The notes beneath the pieces were generated by a model, which saw only the letters and a list, made by a program, of their open reading frames with translations, searched no databases and was not told the DNA's origin. From Mycolicibacterium neworleansense (GTDB taxonomy: Bacteria > Actinomycetota > Actinomycetes > Mycobacteriales > Mycobacteriaceae), in the NCBI RefSeq assembly GCF_001245615.1, contig NZ_CWKH01000001.1, positions 1,116,001-1,180,000 on the forward strand: a stretch of 64,000 nucleotides of DNA, given 5' to 3'. Every line of letters begins with the position of its first letter. Positions within the stretch are counted from its first letter, which is position 1. The position numbers and the translations under genes are program-made. Positions 35,311-43,899 of this stretch are shown in pieces.

Positions 35311-36546
35311 GTGGATACGGAAAAGGGTGTCGTGCGCGGCGCAGAGATCAAGGCCCTGACGGGACTGCGCATCGTTGCAGCGGTGTGGGTGGTGCTGTTC
35401 CACTTCCGTCCCCTGCTCTACCAGGTGGCACCCGATTTCACCGAGGCGCTGGCCCCCGTGCTCGACCGGGGTGCCCAGGGCGTGGACCTCTTCTTCATCC
35501 TCAGCGGATTCGTCCTGACCTGGAACTACATCGACCGGATGGGACCGACCTGGTCCACCCGGGCCACGTTGCACTTCTTGTGGCTGCGTTTGTCGCGGGT
35601 ATGGCCGGTGTACCTCGTCACGCTGCACCTGGCCGCGCTGTGGCTGATATTCACGCTCAACGTCGGGCACATCCCGCCCGAAGACACCAGCGGCTACAAC
35701 GCCGTCAGCTATGTGCGCCAGTTGTTCCTGGTTCAGCTGTGGTTTGAGCCCTACTTCGACGGTTCCAGCTGGGACGGTCCCGCCTGGTCGATCAGTGCCG
35801 AATGGTTGGCCTACCTGCTATTCGGGGCGCTGATCATGGTCGTCTTCCGGATCGCGCGGGCCACCCGGGCGCGGAGCCTGGTGCTGCTGGCCATCGCCGC
35901 CGCCGTGCCACCTGTGGTGCTCCTGATGGCCACCGGCCACTTCTACACACCGTGGAGCTGGCTGCCCCGGATCGTCATGCAGTTCACCGCCGGTGCGCTG
36001 GCCTGCGCCGCGGTACGCAAACTGCACCTGACGGAGCGGACCCAGAAGCGGGCGGGCTACCTGTCGATCGTGTTGGGCGCCGTCATCGTCGGCGGACTGT
36101 ACTTCTTCGACAAGCACCCGATGAACACCGTCGGCGACGCCGGCGGCATCGTCGACATCCTGTTCGTCCCGCAGGTGGTCGCCATGGCGGTCGGAGTCGG
36201 CAGTCTGCCGGCGTTGCTGTCCACCAGGCTGCTGGTCTACGGCGGACAGATCTCGTTCGGCCTGTACATGGTGCACGAGTTGGTCCATACCGCTTGGATC
36301 TGGACCACTCGTCAGTTCGAGGTGACGCTGACGCCCACACTCTCAGGCAAGGCGACACTGCTGGGCCTGTTCGCGATCAGCCTGGTCGGCGCCATCGCGC
36401 TCTATCACCTCGTCGAGGAGCCGGCCAGGCGGTGGATGCGCAGGATGGTCGACATCCGGCCCGTCGAGCAGGCCAATACCAGGCTGCACCGGATCGACAC
36501 CGAGACCCCGGACCGGTCCGACGAGGTTCCGGCACGCGCGGGCTGA
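35311..36546 (+). CDS. Acyltransferase-3 family membrane protein
   Basis: The 411-residue integral membrane protein has about ten helices and the acyltransferase-3 signature: ALTGLRIVAAVWVVLFHFRP at the N-terminus with the catalytic-type His, then VDLFFILSGFVLTW. M. tuberculosis Rv0517 is a comparable protein and lies next to the SGNH gene Rv0518, as here. The family O-acylates sugars or lipids of the envelope. The start is GTG 35311, or GTG 35332, which has AAAAGGG 4 nt upstream. The C-terminal tail (residues 375-411) is charged and probably cytoplasmic. Confidence 0.85.
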   Translation: MDTEKGVVRGAEIKALTGLRIVAAVWVVLFHFRPLLYQVAPDFTEALAPVLDRGAQGVDLFFILSGFVLTWNYIDRMGPTWSTRATLHFLWLRLSRVWPVYLVTLHLAALWLIFTLNVGHIPPEDTSGYNAVSYVRQLFLVQLWFEPYFDGSSWDGPAWSISAEWLAYLLFGALIMVVFRIARATRARSLVLLAIAAAVPPVVLLMATGHFYTPWSWLPRIVMQFTAGALACAAVRKLHLTERTQKRAGYLSIVLGAVIVGGLYFFDKHPMNTVGDAGGIVDILFVPQVVAMAVGVGSLPALLSTRLLVYGGQISFGLYMVHELVHTAWIWTTRQFEVTLTPTLSGKATLLGLFAISLVGAIALYHLVEEPARRWMRRMVDIRPVEQANTRLHRIDTETPDRSDEVPARAG

Positions 36547-36609
36547 CGGTTGTAACCATCCAAACCCGCTGTGCGACAGGTTGTTATGCCCTTGTTATCG
36601 CTGTGTCAC

Positions 36610-36629
36610 CGGCCGCCTATCTACGGCCG
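36610..36629. terminator. Short hairpin between acyltransferase and SGNH genes
   Basis: CGGCCG at 36610-36615 pairs with CGGCCG at 36624-36629 across an 8-nt loop (CCTATCTA). The stem lies 64 bp after the acyltransferase stop and has no T-run. It could be a weak terminator, an attenuator or a chance palindrome. Confidence 0.25.
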
Positions 36630-36701
36630 AGGTTCACACCATAGGCTGTTCGGCGTACGCGGTCCGGGACGAACTGAGTCTCGCTGGGAGTGGAGGTTGC
36701 A

Positions 36702-37391
36702 GTGAGTCGTCTGACCACTTTCATTGTTTCGCTCGCCCTCCTGGTGGGGCTGTTCGCGCAGGCCCCTCAACGGCGTTATGTCAACTCGGGCCTGGATCCG
36801 CAGATCAACCACATCGCGGTGATCGGGGACTCCTACACCACCGGCATGCTCGCCGAGGGCGGTATGGGGCCGAGGAACTGGGCTCCGCTGGCCTGGCAGG
36901 AGTTGGCGCAACGCGGCGTCCAGGTGGATGCCGATGTGGTTGCCGAGGGTGGCGCCGGCTATGAGGCTCGCGGCAACCGCGGCAGCGTGTTCGCCGACCT
37001 GACCGCCAGGGCCGTGCAACCCGACGACGCGTTGATCGTCTTCTTCGGGTCGCGCAACGACAAGGACTCTGATCTTGGCGCCGTCACCCGGTTGAGCCAC
37101 GATGCCCTGACCCGAGCCCGGCAATCCGCGCCCACCGCCCGGATGCTGGTGATCGGTCCGCCGTGGGTGAATGCCGATGTGCCGCCGAATCTGCTGGGTG
37201 TTCGCGACATCTTGCGGGACCAAGCTCGGCAGGTGGGTGCGACGTTCGTCGATCCGATCGCCGAGCGGTGGTTCTTCGACCGTCCCGAGTTGATCGGCGC
37301 CGACGGAATCCACCCGACCGACGCCGGTCACGCCTACATGGCCGACAAGATCGCACCGCTGATCGGCAAGGAACTTCCGCGCTGGGTGTGA
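36702..37391 (+). CDS. Secreted SGNH/GDSL hydrolase
   Basis: The 229-residue protein has an N-terminal hydrophobic signal (VSRLTTFIVSLALLVGLFA) and the SGNH blocks: GDSYTTG (Ser nucleophile), FFGSRNDKD with the Asn, and the catalytic Asp-His in DGIHPTDAGH. It is an esterase acting outside the membrane. M. tuberculosis Rv0518 is the likely counterpart. GTG 36702 has GGAGG 5 nt upstream; the in-frame GTG at 36690 is too close to it. Paired with the preceding acyltransferase, it may remove acyl groups that the transferase adds. Confidence 0.85.
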   Translation: MSRLTTFIVSLALLVGLFAQAPQRRYVNSGLDPQINHIAVIGDSYTTGMLAEGGMGPRNWAPLAWQELAQRGVQVDADVVAEGGAGYEARGNRGSVFADLTARAVQPDDALIVFFGSRNDKDSDLGAVTRLSHDALTRARQSAPTARMLVIGPPWVNADVPPNLLGVRDILRDQARQVGATFVDPIAERWFFDRPELIGADGIHPTDAGHAYMADKIAPLIGKELPRWV

Positions 37392-37399
37392 CGGCACAC

Positions 37400-38371
37400 T
37401 CAGCCGCTGGATGTGCTGCGGAAGCGGTCCCGGTAGGCCCTTGGTGACACCCCGAGGTTGCCGACGAATACTCGTCGTAGGGTTTCGGCGCTGCCGAACC
37501 CGGCCAGCCGGGCCGCTTCACCCACCGGGCGCCCCGCGTCGAGGGCTGCTCGTGCGGCATCGATCCGCACCGTTTCGACGTAGCGCGCCGGGGTGGTGTC
37601 CAGCTCGGCCTGAAACAGCCGGGTCAACTGTCGGGTACTCAACGAGGCCAGTGCCGCAAGGTTTTTCACGCTGTGGTCGGCAGTCGGGTCAGCCGCGATC
37701 GCCTCGGTGACCCGACGCAACGCCGACTCGGCCGGTGCGTCCGACTCGACCAGTGTGGAGAACTGGGACTGGCCGCCGGCACGTTTGAGGTAGACGACCA
37801 GTGACCGCGCGACGTCGCGCACCAGGTCGGTTCCGTAGTCCGATTCCACCAGTGCCAAGGCCAGGTCGATGCCCGCCGACACACCTGCTGAGGTATAGAC
37901 GTCTCCGTCCCGGACGAAAATCGCATCGGGCTCGACCGAGATGCCGGGGTAGGCACGCGCCAGTAGCCGCGTGTGCCGCCAGTGCGTGGTGGCCCGGCGA
38001 CCGTCGAGCAGACCGGCCTCGGCCAGGATGAAGGAGCCGGTGCAGATCGACGCCAGCCGATGCGTCCGGGCGGGCAGGTCCCGCAGCGACGCCACCAGTC
38101 CGGGGTCGATCGGGCGGCCCACGAGATTGTCCCCGCCGGAGACCAATACGGTGTCCACGCCGTCGATTTCCGAGATTCGGTCCGTCACCGTGAACGTCGT
38201 GCCGATCGAGGTGGTGACGTCGGCGCCGTCGGCCGAGGCGATCCGGATCCGGTAGTCGGCGCCGAACCGGTTGGCCTCGGCGAAAACCTCGGCGGGTCCC
38301 GCGGCGTCGAGCAGTTTCATCCCGTCGAACACCACGATCACGATCTCACGTGGTCCCGCACCCTGTGCCAT
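37400..38371 (-). CDS. GlxA-family transcriptional regulator (DJ-1/PfpI plus AraC)
   Basis: The 323-residue protein has an N-terminal DJ-1/PfpI domain (IVIVVFDGMKLLDAAGPAEV, then SICTGSFILAEAGLLDG with the elbow Cys) and a C-terminal AraC/XylS pair of helix-turn-helices (SLSTRQLTRLFQAELDTTP, VGEAARLAGFGSAETLRRVF). The family senses small molecules through the DJ-1 domain, which itself resembles isonitrile hydratase. It is divergent from the HD-domain gene at 38514, which is the most likely target. Confidence 0.9.
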   Translation of the reverse strand: MAQGAGPREIVIVVFDGMKLLDAAGPAEVFAEANRFGADYRIRIASADGADVTTSIGTTFTVTDRISEIDGVDTVLVSGGDNLVGRPIDPGLVASLRDLPARTHRLASICTGSFILAEAGLLDGRRATTHWRHTRLLARAYPGISVEPDAIFVRDGDVYTSAGVSAGIDLALALVESDYGTDLVRDVARSLVVYLKRAGGQSQFSTLVESDAPAESALRRVTEAIAADPTADHSVKNLAALASLSTRQLTRLFQAELDTTPARYVETVRIDAARAALDAGRPVGEAARLAGFGSAETLRRVFVGNLGVSPRAYRDRFRSTSSG

Positions 38372-38513
38372 GTCTCCATTGTGTCGCTTTTTGTGGGAAA
38401 CATGGCGCATGGGACATGGGCCCGATCGGCGGTGGCGGCACAGACTGATGTCAGCAACGCGAACCCGTTGTTCTGCTCCGAATCAAAATCACTGCGCGGC
38501 AAGGAGATTGGAC

Positions 38514-39167
38514 ATGACGACTTCACTGACCAACAACATCGCCGGGATCGAGCTCCCCGACACCGCCTTGGTGCGGGACACCACCGAGTACATCCGCGAC
38601 GTCGAGGATGACCTGCTGTTCCACCACTCGCGCCGGGTGTTCTACTTCGGTGCGCTACAGGGTGTGCGCCGCGGGTTGAAGCCCGATCTGGAGTTGCTCT
38701 ACGTCGGCGCGATGTTCCACGACATCGGGCTGACCGAGCGGTACCGCACGGCGTCCCAGCTGCGTTTCGAGGTAGACGGTGCCGATGCCGCGCGCGACTT
38801 CCTGTTGCAGCGCGGGGTGGACGAGGTCGCCGCGCGCAAGGTGTGGCTGGGTATCGCGCTGCACACCACTCCGGGGATTCCCGAGTTTCTCGATCCCGAG
38901 ATCGCTCTGGTGACAGCGGGAGTCGAAACAGATGTGCTCGGGATCGGCCGGGACAAGCTGACGCCGGACGATCTGGTTGCGGTCACCGCGGTCCATCCGC
39001 GGCCCGATTTCAAGAACCGGATCCTGCGGGCGTTCACCGATGGGGTACGGCAGCGGCCCGGGTCGACGTTCGGCACGGTCAACGCCGATGTGCTTGCTCA
39101 CTTCGACGAGTCGTTCGTACGACAGGACTTCGTCGAGGTGATCCTCGCCAACGAGTGGCCGGAATAG
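38514..39167 (+). CDS. HD-domain hydrolase (cyanamide hydratase-like group)
   Basis: The 217-residue protein has the HD metal motif: HHSRRVFYFGAL, then MFHDIGLTERY with paired His-Asp, and a later His in GIALHTTPG. The size and segments resemble the group containing fungal cyanamide hydratases. AAGGAG at 38501-38506 precedes ATG 38514. The promoter region is shared with the divergent GlxA-type regulator. Substrate unknown; a cyano- or isonitrile-type compound is a guess from the family relationships, as GlxA-type regulators carry an isonitrile-hydratase-like domain. Confidence 0.78.
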   Translation: MTTSLTNNIAGIELPDTALVRDTTEYIRDVEDDLLFHHSRRVFYFGALQGVRRGLKPDLELLYVGAMFHDIGLTERYRTASQLRFEVDGADAARDFLLQRGVDEVAARKVWLGIALHTTPGIPEFLDPEIALVTAGVETDVLGIGRDKLTPDDLVAVTAVHPRPDFKNRILRAFTDGVRQRPGSTFGTVNADVLAHFDESFVRQDFVEVILANEWPE

Positions 39168-39192
39168 GCTGTCCGGCAAAGAATGCGGTTGC

Positions 39193-39855
39193 TCAGCCCG
39201 CGTTGGTGCGGCGTTCGGCGAGCTCCCGCAGTGGCTCGGGCAGGGCAGCCGCCCGCAGGATCGCCGGCAGATGCTGCGGCTCGAGGGTCAGCGCGCGGAA
39301 CACGAATCCGACGGTGATGTCGTGATCGGGCCGGTCGGTCACCACGATCTCGTCGCCGGCGGCCACTGATCCTGGCCTCACCAGCCGCAGATAGGCACCC
39401 GGGATCGCCGTTCTGGTAAAGGTTTTGACCCATCCGTTGATCTGCAGCCAGTTCGCGAACGTCCGGCACGGGATGCGGGGCCGGGAGACTTCGAGTTCGA
39501 GCCCGTCGGATCCCACCCGCCACCGTTCCCCGATGACGGCGTTGGTGACATCGATACCGGCGGTGGTGAAGTTCTCGCCGAACACGCCGTTGGCGATCTC
39601 GCGGTCCAGTTCCGTCTGCCAGGCGTCGAGGTCTTCGCGGGCATAGGCATACACCGCCTGATCGTCTCCGCCGTGGAACTGTTGGTCACCGATCGTGTCG
39701 CCGACCAGACCGCTACCGAGCCCACCGTGCATCGGACCCGGAGCGCGCACCGCGACCGCCCCGTCAACCGGGCGCTTGTCGATGCCGGTAACGGCGCGCC
39801 CCTCCGCGGTGTTGGGTCGTGGGTGGGCCACGTTGACCGTCAGTACCTGCGCCAT
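39193..39855 (-). CDS. MOSC-domain protein (YiiM-like)
   Basis: The 220-residue protein has a MOSC domain: LGSGLVGDTIGDQQFHGGDDQ, the signature FHGGDDQAVYAYAREDLDAW and RIPCRTFANWL, which holds the conserved Cys. MOSC proteins bind molybdenum cofactor and transfer sulfur or reduce N-hydroxylated compounds. The C-terminal 3-alpha region (ILRAAALPEPLRELAERR) is typical of YiiM. It is convergent with the HD gene and upstream of no obvious partner. Confidence 0.9.
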   Translation of the reverse strand: MAQVLTVNVAHPRPNTAEGRAVTGIDKRPVDGAVAVRAPGPMHGGLGSGLVGDTIGDQQFHGGDDQAVYAYAREDLDAWQTELDREIANGVFGENFTTAGIDVTNAVIGERWRVGSDGLELEVSRPRIPCRTFANWLQINGWVKTFTRTAIPGAYLRLVRPGSVAAGDEIVVTDRPDHDITVGFVFRALTLEPQHLPAILRAAALPEPLRELAERRTNAG

Positions 39856-39873
39856 GACGGACAGCGTAATGAA

Positions 39874-40125
39874 TTAGAAAGTCGGCGTCGCAACACCATT
39901 CGGAGCGGCCGGCGGGGGCGGTACCGGCAGGCACAGTCCGGTCGCGAGGTCGAGCTGGCGCCCCGGCACGCAGAAGGGGGAACAGCCGTTGGTGACGCCC
40001 GTCTCTCCGGGCGGGCACGCCGAGCTCGGAGCCGGGGCCACCATGGTGGCTACCGCCATCGACCCGGCCGACAGCACCACGGCCGCCACCATGGTGAATA
40101 CCCCGCGCCACACTGCGCTCGTCAT
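39874..40125 (-). CDS. Small secreted Cys-containing protein (83 aa)
   Basis: The 83-residue protein has a signal peptide (VFTMVAAVVLSAGSMAVATM, cut near SSA) and a short mature part with four cysteines in CPPGETGVTNGCSPFCVPG and GLCLPVPPPP, ending Pro-rich. It resembles the repeat protein at 34675 in layout: signal, cysteine loop, Pro tail. The ATG at 40125 has GAGGAG 7 nt upstream. Function unknown. It lies 18 bp downstream of the MOSC gene stop direction, divergent from menC. Confidence 0.72.
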   Translation of the reverse strand: MTSAVWRGVFTMVAAVVLSAGSMAVATMVAPAPSSACPPGETGVTNGCSPFCVPGRQLDLATGLCLPVPPPPAAPNGVATPTF

Positions 40126-40248
40126 CGGCTGTCTCCTCGTGAGCTGCACCCGTATCCGATCTCTGGGCGCAGTCTAGGCCGCCCATGCCGGTGGCACCGG
40201 CACTTGCCCCGTTGTCCGCCCGGGGCCGGGCGGGTCCGCTAGCGTCAC

Positions 40249-41223
40249 GTGGTTGTGCAGACCCTGATCGACTTCGACCGCGCGCCCGTTTTCGCCATTC
40301 CGACCATCGAGCCGGTCGGCGGGCTCACTGTTCGCGAGGGCATGCTGCTCGAGGGCCCACAGGGATGGGGCGAGTTCAGCCCGTTGCCGCACGAGCGAGC
40401 GTTGGTCCGCTGGCTCACGGCGGCGACCGAACCGGGAACGGTCGGTTGGCCCGATCCGGCGCGCGGGCGAGTGCCCATCGCGGTGACGATTCCTGCCGCC
40501 GTCGAGGCCGCACGGGCTCAGCAGATCGCCGAAGCGTCAGGCTGCCGGACCGCTGCGGTCGAGGTCGGTGCGGGAGATCTGGCACAGGACGTCGAGCGGG
40601 TGCAGGCGGTGCGCGACGCACTCGGCGCGGACGGCGTACTGAGGTGCGACGCCAAGGGGCGGTGGGACCCGGATACCGCGGTCACCGCGATCACGGCGCT
40701 CGATCGTGCCGCAGGCGGACTGGAGTTCGTCACGCAGCCGTGCCGGACGATCGACGAGCTGGTGCAGGTCCGGCGCCGGGTCGAGGTGCGCATCGCGGTC
40801 GCGGAGGCGCTCCGCGACGCCGACGACCCGACGAGCTTGCGCCTCGGCGAGGCAGCGGACATCGCCGTGCTCGCCAGCGGACCGCTGGGCGGGGCTCGGC
40901 GCGCGTTGCGGGTCGCGGAGTCCTGCGGGCTGCCGTGTGTGGTGGCCTCGACGCTGGAGACGACCATCGGCCTGGCGGCGGGGCTCGCGCTGGCCGGGGC
41001 GTTACCCGAGTTGATGTTTGCCTGTGAGTTGGGGACGAGGGGATTCCTCGCCGGTGACGTGGTGGCGGATTCGCGTTCCCTGGCGGCGGTCGGTGGCTAC
41101 CTTCCGGTGGCGCCGATGCCGCCGGCTCCGCAGCCGGACCGGCTCGAGCGGTACGCCGTCACCGATCCGGCGCGCCTGACCTGGTGGCGCGAACGCCTGC
41201 AGCGTGCCATATCGGCATCGTGA
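40249..41223 (+). CDS. menC: o-Succinylbenzoate synthase
   Basis: The 324-residue enolase-superfamily enzyme makes o-succinylbenzoate for menaquinone. It matches the actinobacterial MenC, M. tuberculosis Rv0553: IDFDRAPVFAIPTIEPVGG at the N-terminus, LRCDAKGRWDPDTAV for metal and catalytic residues, the Glu in VAEALRD and CVVASTLETTIGLAAGLALA near the end. No other men genes are in this window. The start is GTG 40249; GTG 40255 is an option. Confidence 0.9.
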   Translation: MVVQTLIDFDRAPVFAIPTIEPVGGLTVREGMLLEGPQGWGEFSPLPHERALVRWLTAATEPGTVGWPDPARGRVPIAVTIPAAVEAARAQQIAEASGCRTAAVEVGAGDLAQDVERVQAVRDALGADGVLRCDAKGRWDPDTAVTAITALDRAAGGLEFVTQPCRTIDELVQVRRRVEVRIAVAEALRDADDPTSLRLGEAADIAVLASGPLGGARRALRVAESCGLPCVVASTLETTIGLAAGLALAGALPELMFACELGTRGFLAGDVVADSRSLAAVGGYLPVAPMPPAPQPDRLERYAVTDPARLTWWRERLQRAISAS

Positions 41224-41383
41224 ACTGCGCCGATGTGATTTCGTACCGCCCGTCGCGGGCCGGTACTCACGACCGGTGGCCGTAGAGATTCAAGTAGCGC
41301 ACTACGCATGTGTGCGACCGCCCGGCAACTCGAGAATCGATGTCGTCAGCTACCGCTGGCGGGGAGATCCAACGGAGGATGCC

Positions 41384-41707
41384 ATGTCGTTGTTCGCCAA
41401 GCTGTCGGAACTCAGGGCCGTAAAGACCCAGGACTCCGGTGGAACCGACGAGCTCAGTATCAGCAGAGCTGATGGATTCCAGTTCAAGGCTGTGTCGATG
41501 TGTCAGGGGGACGTGGTGGATCTGGACCGGCTGCTGCCGTTCGACGGCCACCTCGAGATCGTGCTGAGGGAGGTGGACGCGCGTACCGACGAGATGCGAG
41601 ACGTGGGGTCGATCTTCATCCGCTCGGACGAGCTGGGACAGGGAGAACTCACTCAGCAGTTCAGCGGTGCGGGCGCGCTGTACGACCTCACCTACAAGGT
41701 GATCTGA
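41384..41707 (+). CDS. Conserved protein of unknown function (107 aa)
   Basis: The 107-residue soluble protein starts at ATG 41384 with GGAGGA just upstream. It appears beta-rich, with two well-formed strand regions (LSISRADGFQFKAVSMCQ, HLEIVLREVDARTD) and the ending SGAGALYDLTYKVI. One Cys is present. There is no signal peptide or membrane helix. I do not recognise the family. It is convergent with the aminoglycoside-kinase-like gene, with stops 6 bp apart. Confidence 0.7.
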   Translation: MSLFAKLSELRAVKTQDSGGTDELSISRADGFQFKAVSMCQGDVVDLDRLLPFDGHLEIVLREVDARTDEMRDVGSIFIRSDELGQGELTQQFSGAGALYDLTYKVI

Positions 41708-41713
41708 GAATTC

Positions 41714-42607
41714 TCAGTCCTGTACCGCCTTGGCGATCGCCACACAGGTGGTCAACCAGTCGGCGTCTGGTTCGGCCGTCTCGGTGAGCTCCCACATCGC
41801 GTTGTGGATCATTCGGACGATCACCCAGGCCCTGGCTCGGTCCGGATCCAGGCCGGCCGCGTCGACCAGGGCCGACAACCGGCGCCGGACCCCGTCTCGG
41901 ACATACCCGGCCAGCTCATCCCACCGATTCCACAGCATCGGCGCGAGCTCGTAGTGCGGGTCCCCGTTCATCGGCTTGGGATCGATCGCCAGCCACGCCT
42001 CGCGGTCGGCGGCGAGCACGTTCTCGTAGTGCAGATCGCCGTGGATCAGCGTGCCCGTGACACCCGGGCCGGCGACAAGGTCCCGGCCGAGGGTGATCGC
42101 CTGTTCCACCAGCCGGCGCGGCACCGGGGCATTGCGGGGGAGTCGGATCAGGTCAGCGGTCCACTGCTCGGTGCACACGGCGAGCGATCGCAGCTGCGGC
42201 AGGGCGGTTACATGAATTCGGCCGTAGATCCCGGCGATGATCTCGCACGCCTCGATGTCCCAGAGCTCGTTGAGATTTCGCTGTCGCAGTCGTTCAAGCA
42301 ACATCACCCGGCGGTGTGGATCCGCGCGCAGCAACCGGACCGCGCCCGCGCCCGCCCACCGGCGCAGCGCCAGGTGCTCGTGTTCGGACTCGTGGTCGGG
42401 GAAGGCGGCCTTGAGCACCGCGGGCACACCCTCGGCGGTCCGAGCCGGCAGCACGATCGAGCAATACCCGTGATGGGCAGGCCCGTCGGCGTGCAGCTCC
42501 CATTCGTCGAACTGGGTTCGGATCAGCCGGGGCAGGTCGTCGACCCACGCTTGCCACTGCGGCCCCCGGGTGCCCATCGCGCGCACGGCCTCGGGCAGAT
42601 CGATCAT
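41714..42607 (-). CDS. Aminoglycoside/hydroxyurea kinase-like protein (APH(6) family)
   Basis: The 297-residue protein has the APH kinase core: IHGDLHYENVLA (catalytic Asp in HGDLHxxN) and AIDPKPMNGDPHYELA (metal-binding Asp). The layout matches the streptomycin 6-kinase/hydroxyurea phosphotransferase group. The substrate may be a drug or a cellular aminocyclitol; many actinobacterial members have no shown resistance role. The ATG at 42607 lies 62 bp from the divergent tpx start. Confidence 0.85.
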   Translation of the reverse strand: MIDLPEAVRAMGTRGPQWQAWVDDLPRLIRTQFDEWELHADGPAHHGYCSIVLPARTAEGVPAVLKAAFPDHESEHEHLALRRWAGAGAVRLLRADPHRRVMLLERLRQRNLNELWDIEACEIIAGIYGRIHVTALPQLRSLAVCTEQWTADLIRLPRNAPVPRRLVEQAITLGRDLVAGPGVTGTLIHGDLHYENVLAADREAWLAIDPKPMNGDPHYELAPMLWNRWDELAGYVRDGVRRRLSALVDAAGLDPDRARAWVIVRMIHNAMWELTETAEPDADWLTTCVAIAKAVQD

Positions 42608-42669
42608 CGGAATACATCGTCGCACCCCGGGCGGCCCGCGCGGCACCCGGTTTTGACAGACTGTGCCCC

Positions 42670-43164
42670 ATGGCACAGATAACCTTGCGCGGAAACCCCA
42701 TCAACACGGTCGGTGACCTGCCGGCAGTCGGCAGCCCGGCCCCCGGCTTCTCGCTCACCGGTACCGACCTCGGCGCCGTCACCAACGATCAGTTCGCGGG
42801 CAAGTCGGTGCTGCTGAACATCTTCCCGTCGGTCGACACCCCGGTGTGCGCCACCAGCGTGCGCACGTTCAACCAGCGTGCCGCCGAGTCCGGTGCCACG
42901 GTCCTGTGCGTGTCGAACGACTTGCCATTCGCGCAGAAGCGTTTCTGCGGCGCGGAGGGCATCGAGAACGTGACCACCGCATCGGCGTTCCGCGACAGCT
43001 TCGGCGAGGATTTCGGCATCGCCCTGGCTGACGGCCCGATGGCCGGCCTGCTGGCCCGGGCGGTCGTCGTCATCGGCGCCGACGGCAACGTCGTCTACTC
43101 CGAGCTGGTGCCCGAGATCGCCCAGGAACCGAACTACGACGCAGCGCTGGCCGCCCTCCAGTAG
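42670..43164 (+). CDS. tpx: Thiol peroxidase, atypical 2-Cys peroxiredoxin
   Basis: The 164-residue enzyme has the peroxidatic C60 in SVDTPVCATS, the resolving C93 in FCGAEG and a third C80, as in M. tuberculosis Tpx (Rv1932). It reduces peroxides with thioredoxin in the cytoplasm. Length is full. A clear terminator hairpin follows at 43173-43205. It faces the APH-like gene, and its promoter must lie in the 62-bp gap. Confidence 0.95.
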   Translation: MAQITLRGNPINTVGDLPAVGSPAPGFSLTGTDLGAVTNDQFAGKSVLLNIFPSVDTPVCATSVRTFNQRAAESGATVLCVSNDLPFAQKRFCGAEGIENVTTASAFRDSFGEDFGIALADGPMAGLLARAVVVIGADGNVVYSELVPEIAQEPNYDAALAALQ

Positions 43165-43172
43165 ACGTGTCT

Positions 43173-43205
43173 GTTCCTCACCGGCGTCGGGCGCCGGTGA
43201 GGAAC
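43173..43205. terminator. Bidirectional hairpin terminator between tpx and tenA
   Basis: GTTCCTCACCGGC at 43173-43185 and GCCGGTGAGGAAC at 43193-43205 form a perfect 13-bp stem with a 7-nt loop (GTCGGGC). It lies between convergent stops, 9 bp after tpx and 10 bp before the tenA stop, so it can end transcription from both sides. Confidence 0.9.
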
Positions 43206-43215
43206 GGGCCGGTTG

Positions 43216-43899
43216 TCAGACCGGCCACTGCTCGCGGCGGTAAGCCGCGTCGAAGAACATCCACTCGTATTTCGCCGTGACGACGAAATGGGCCCTGGCG
43301 GCGGCCTCGTCCGCCTCGCTCAGCGTCGGCCCGAGCCGGTCCGTCAGCTCGAGCACCTCGGCGACTGTGGCCGCAAAATCCTCACCGCCGTAGCTGTCGA
43401 TCCAGCGTCGGTAGCGCCGGTCCGGCGACCCGCGTTCCAATAGCGCGGTCCCGACCCGGGCATAGATCCAGTAACACGGCAGGACCGCTGCCAACCCCTC
43501 GGCGAAAGTGCCGCCGTAGGCGGTGGCCAGCAGGTAACTCGTGTAGGCGCGTGTGGTCGGCGTTATCGGCGTCGCGTTCAGTGCCGCGATATCCAGCCCC
43601 AGCTCGGGCAGCAATTCTCCGTGCAGCGCCAATTCGACATCGAAGACCTCGGCGGCATGCCGCGAGAACATCGCGGTATCGGCGAGGGCGGGCGCCTTGG
43701 CGGCGACAATTGCCAGTGCGCGGGCATAGTCACGCAGGTAGTGGACATCCTGGGCCACATAGTGGGCGAACGCTCCGTCGTCCAGGCTGCCGTCGGTGAG
43801 GCCGGTCAGGAACGGGTGCGTCAGGATCGCGGTGTACGTCGGATCGATCGCCTCCCAGAGCCGGGCCGACCAAGACTGCGGATTCGCATCGGGGTGCAT
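43216..43899 (-). CDS. tenA: TenA-family thiaminase II / aminopyrimidine hydrolase
   Basis: The 227-residue all-helical protein fits TenA: FAHYVAQDVHYLRDYARAL early, and LAAVLPCYWIYARVG with the nucleophile Cys (C142) later. TenA salvages thiamine breakdown products by hydrolysing aminomethyl pyrimidine. The start is ATG 43899; an upstream ATG at 43926 is possible. I looked for a TPP riboswitch in the upstream region on this strand and saw no CTGAGA or GATCTGG elements, so riboswitch control is not supported. Confidence 0.88.
   Translation of the reverse strand: MHPDANPQSWSARLWEAIDPTYTAILTHPFLTGLTDGSLDDGAFAHYVAQDVHYLRDYARALAIVAAKAPALADTAMFSRHAAEVFDVELALHGELLPELGLDIAALNATPITPTTRAYTSYLLATAYGGTFAEGLAAVLPCYWIYARVGTALLERGSPDRRYRRWIDSYGGEDFAATVAEVLELTDRLGPTLSEADEAAARAHFVVTAKYEWMFFDAAYRREQWPV

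Noticed and set aside
41204..41383. Longer start for the 107-residue protein at 41384
   Set aside because: The added 60 residues are Arg/Pro-rich, with no ribosome site at the upstream start, whereas GGAGGA lies just before ATG 41384.
42653..42658. Perfect TTGACA before tpx as a -35 box
   Set aside because: It is only 11 bp before the tpx ATG, so the matching -10 would lie inside the coding sequence.
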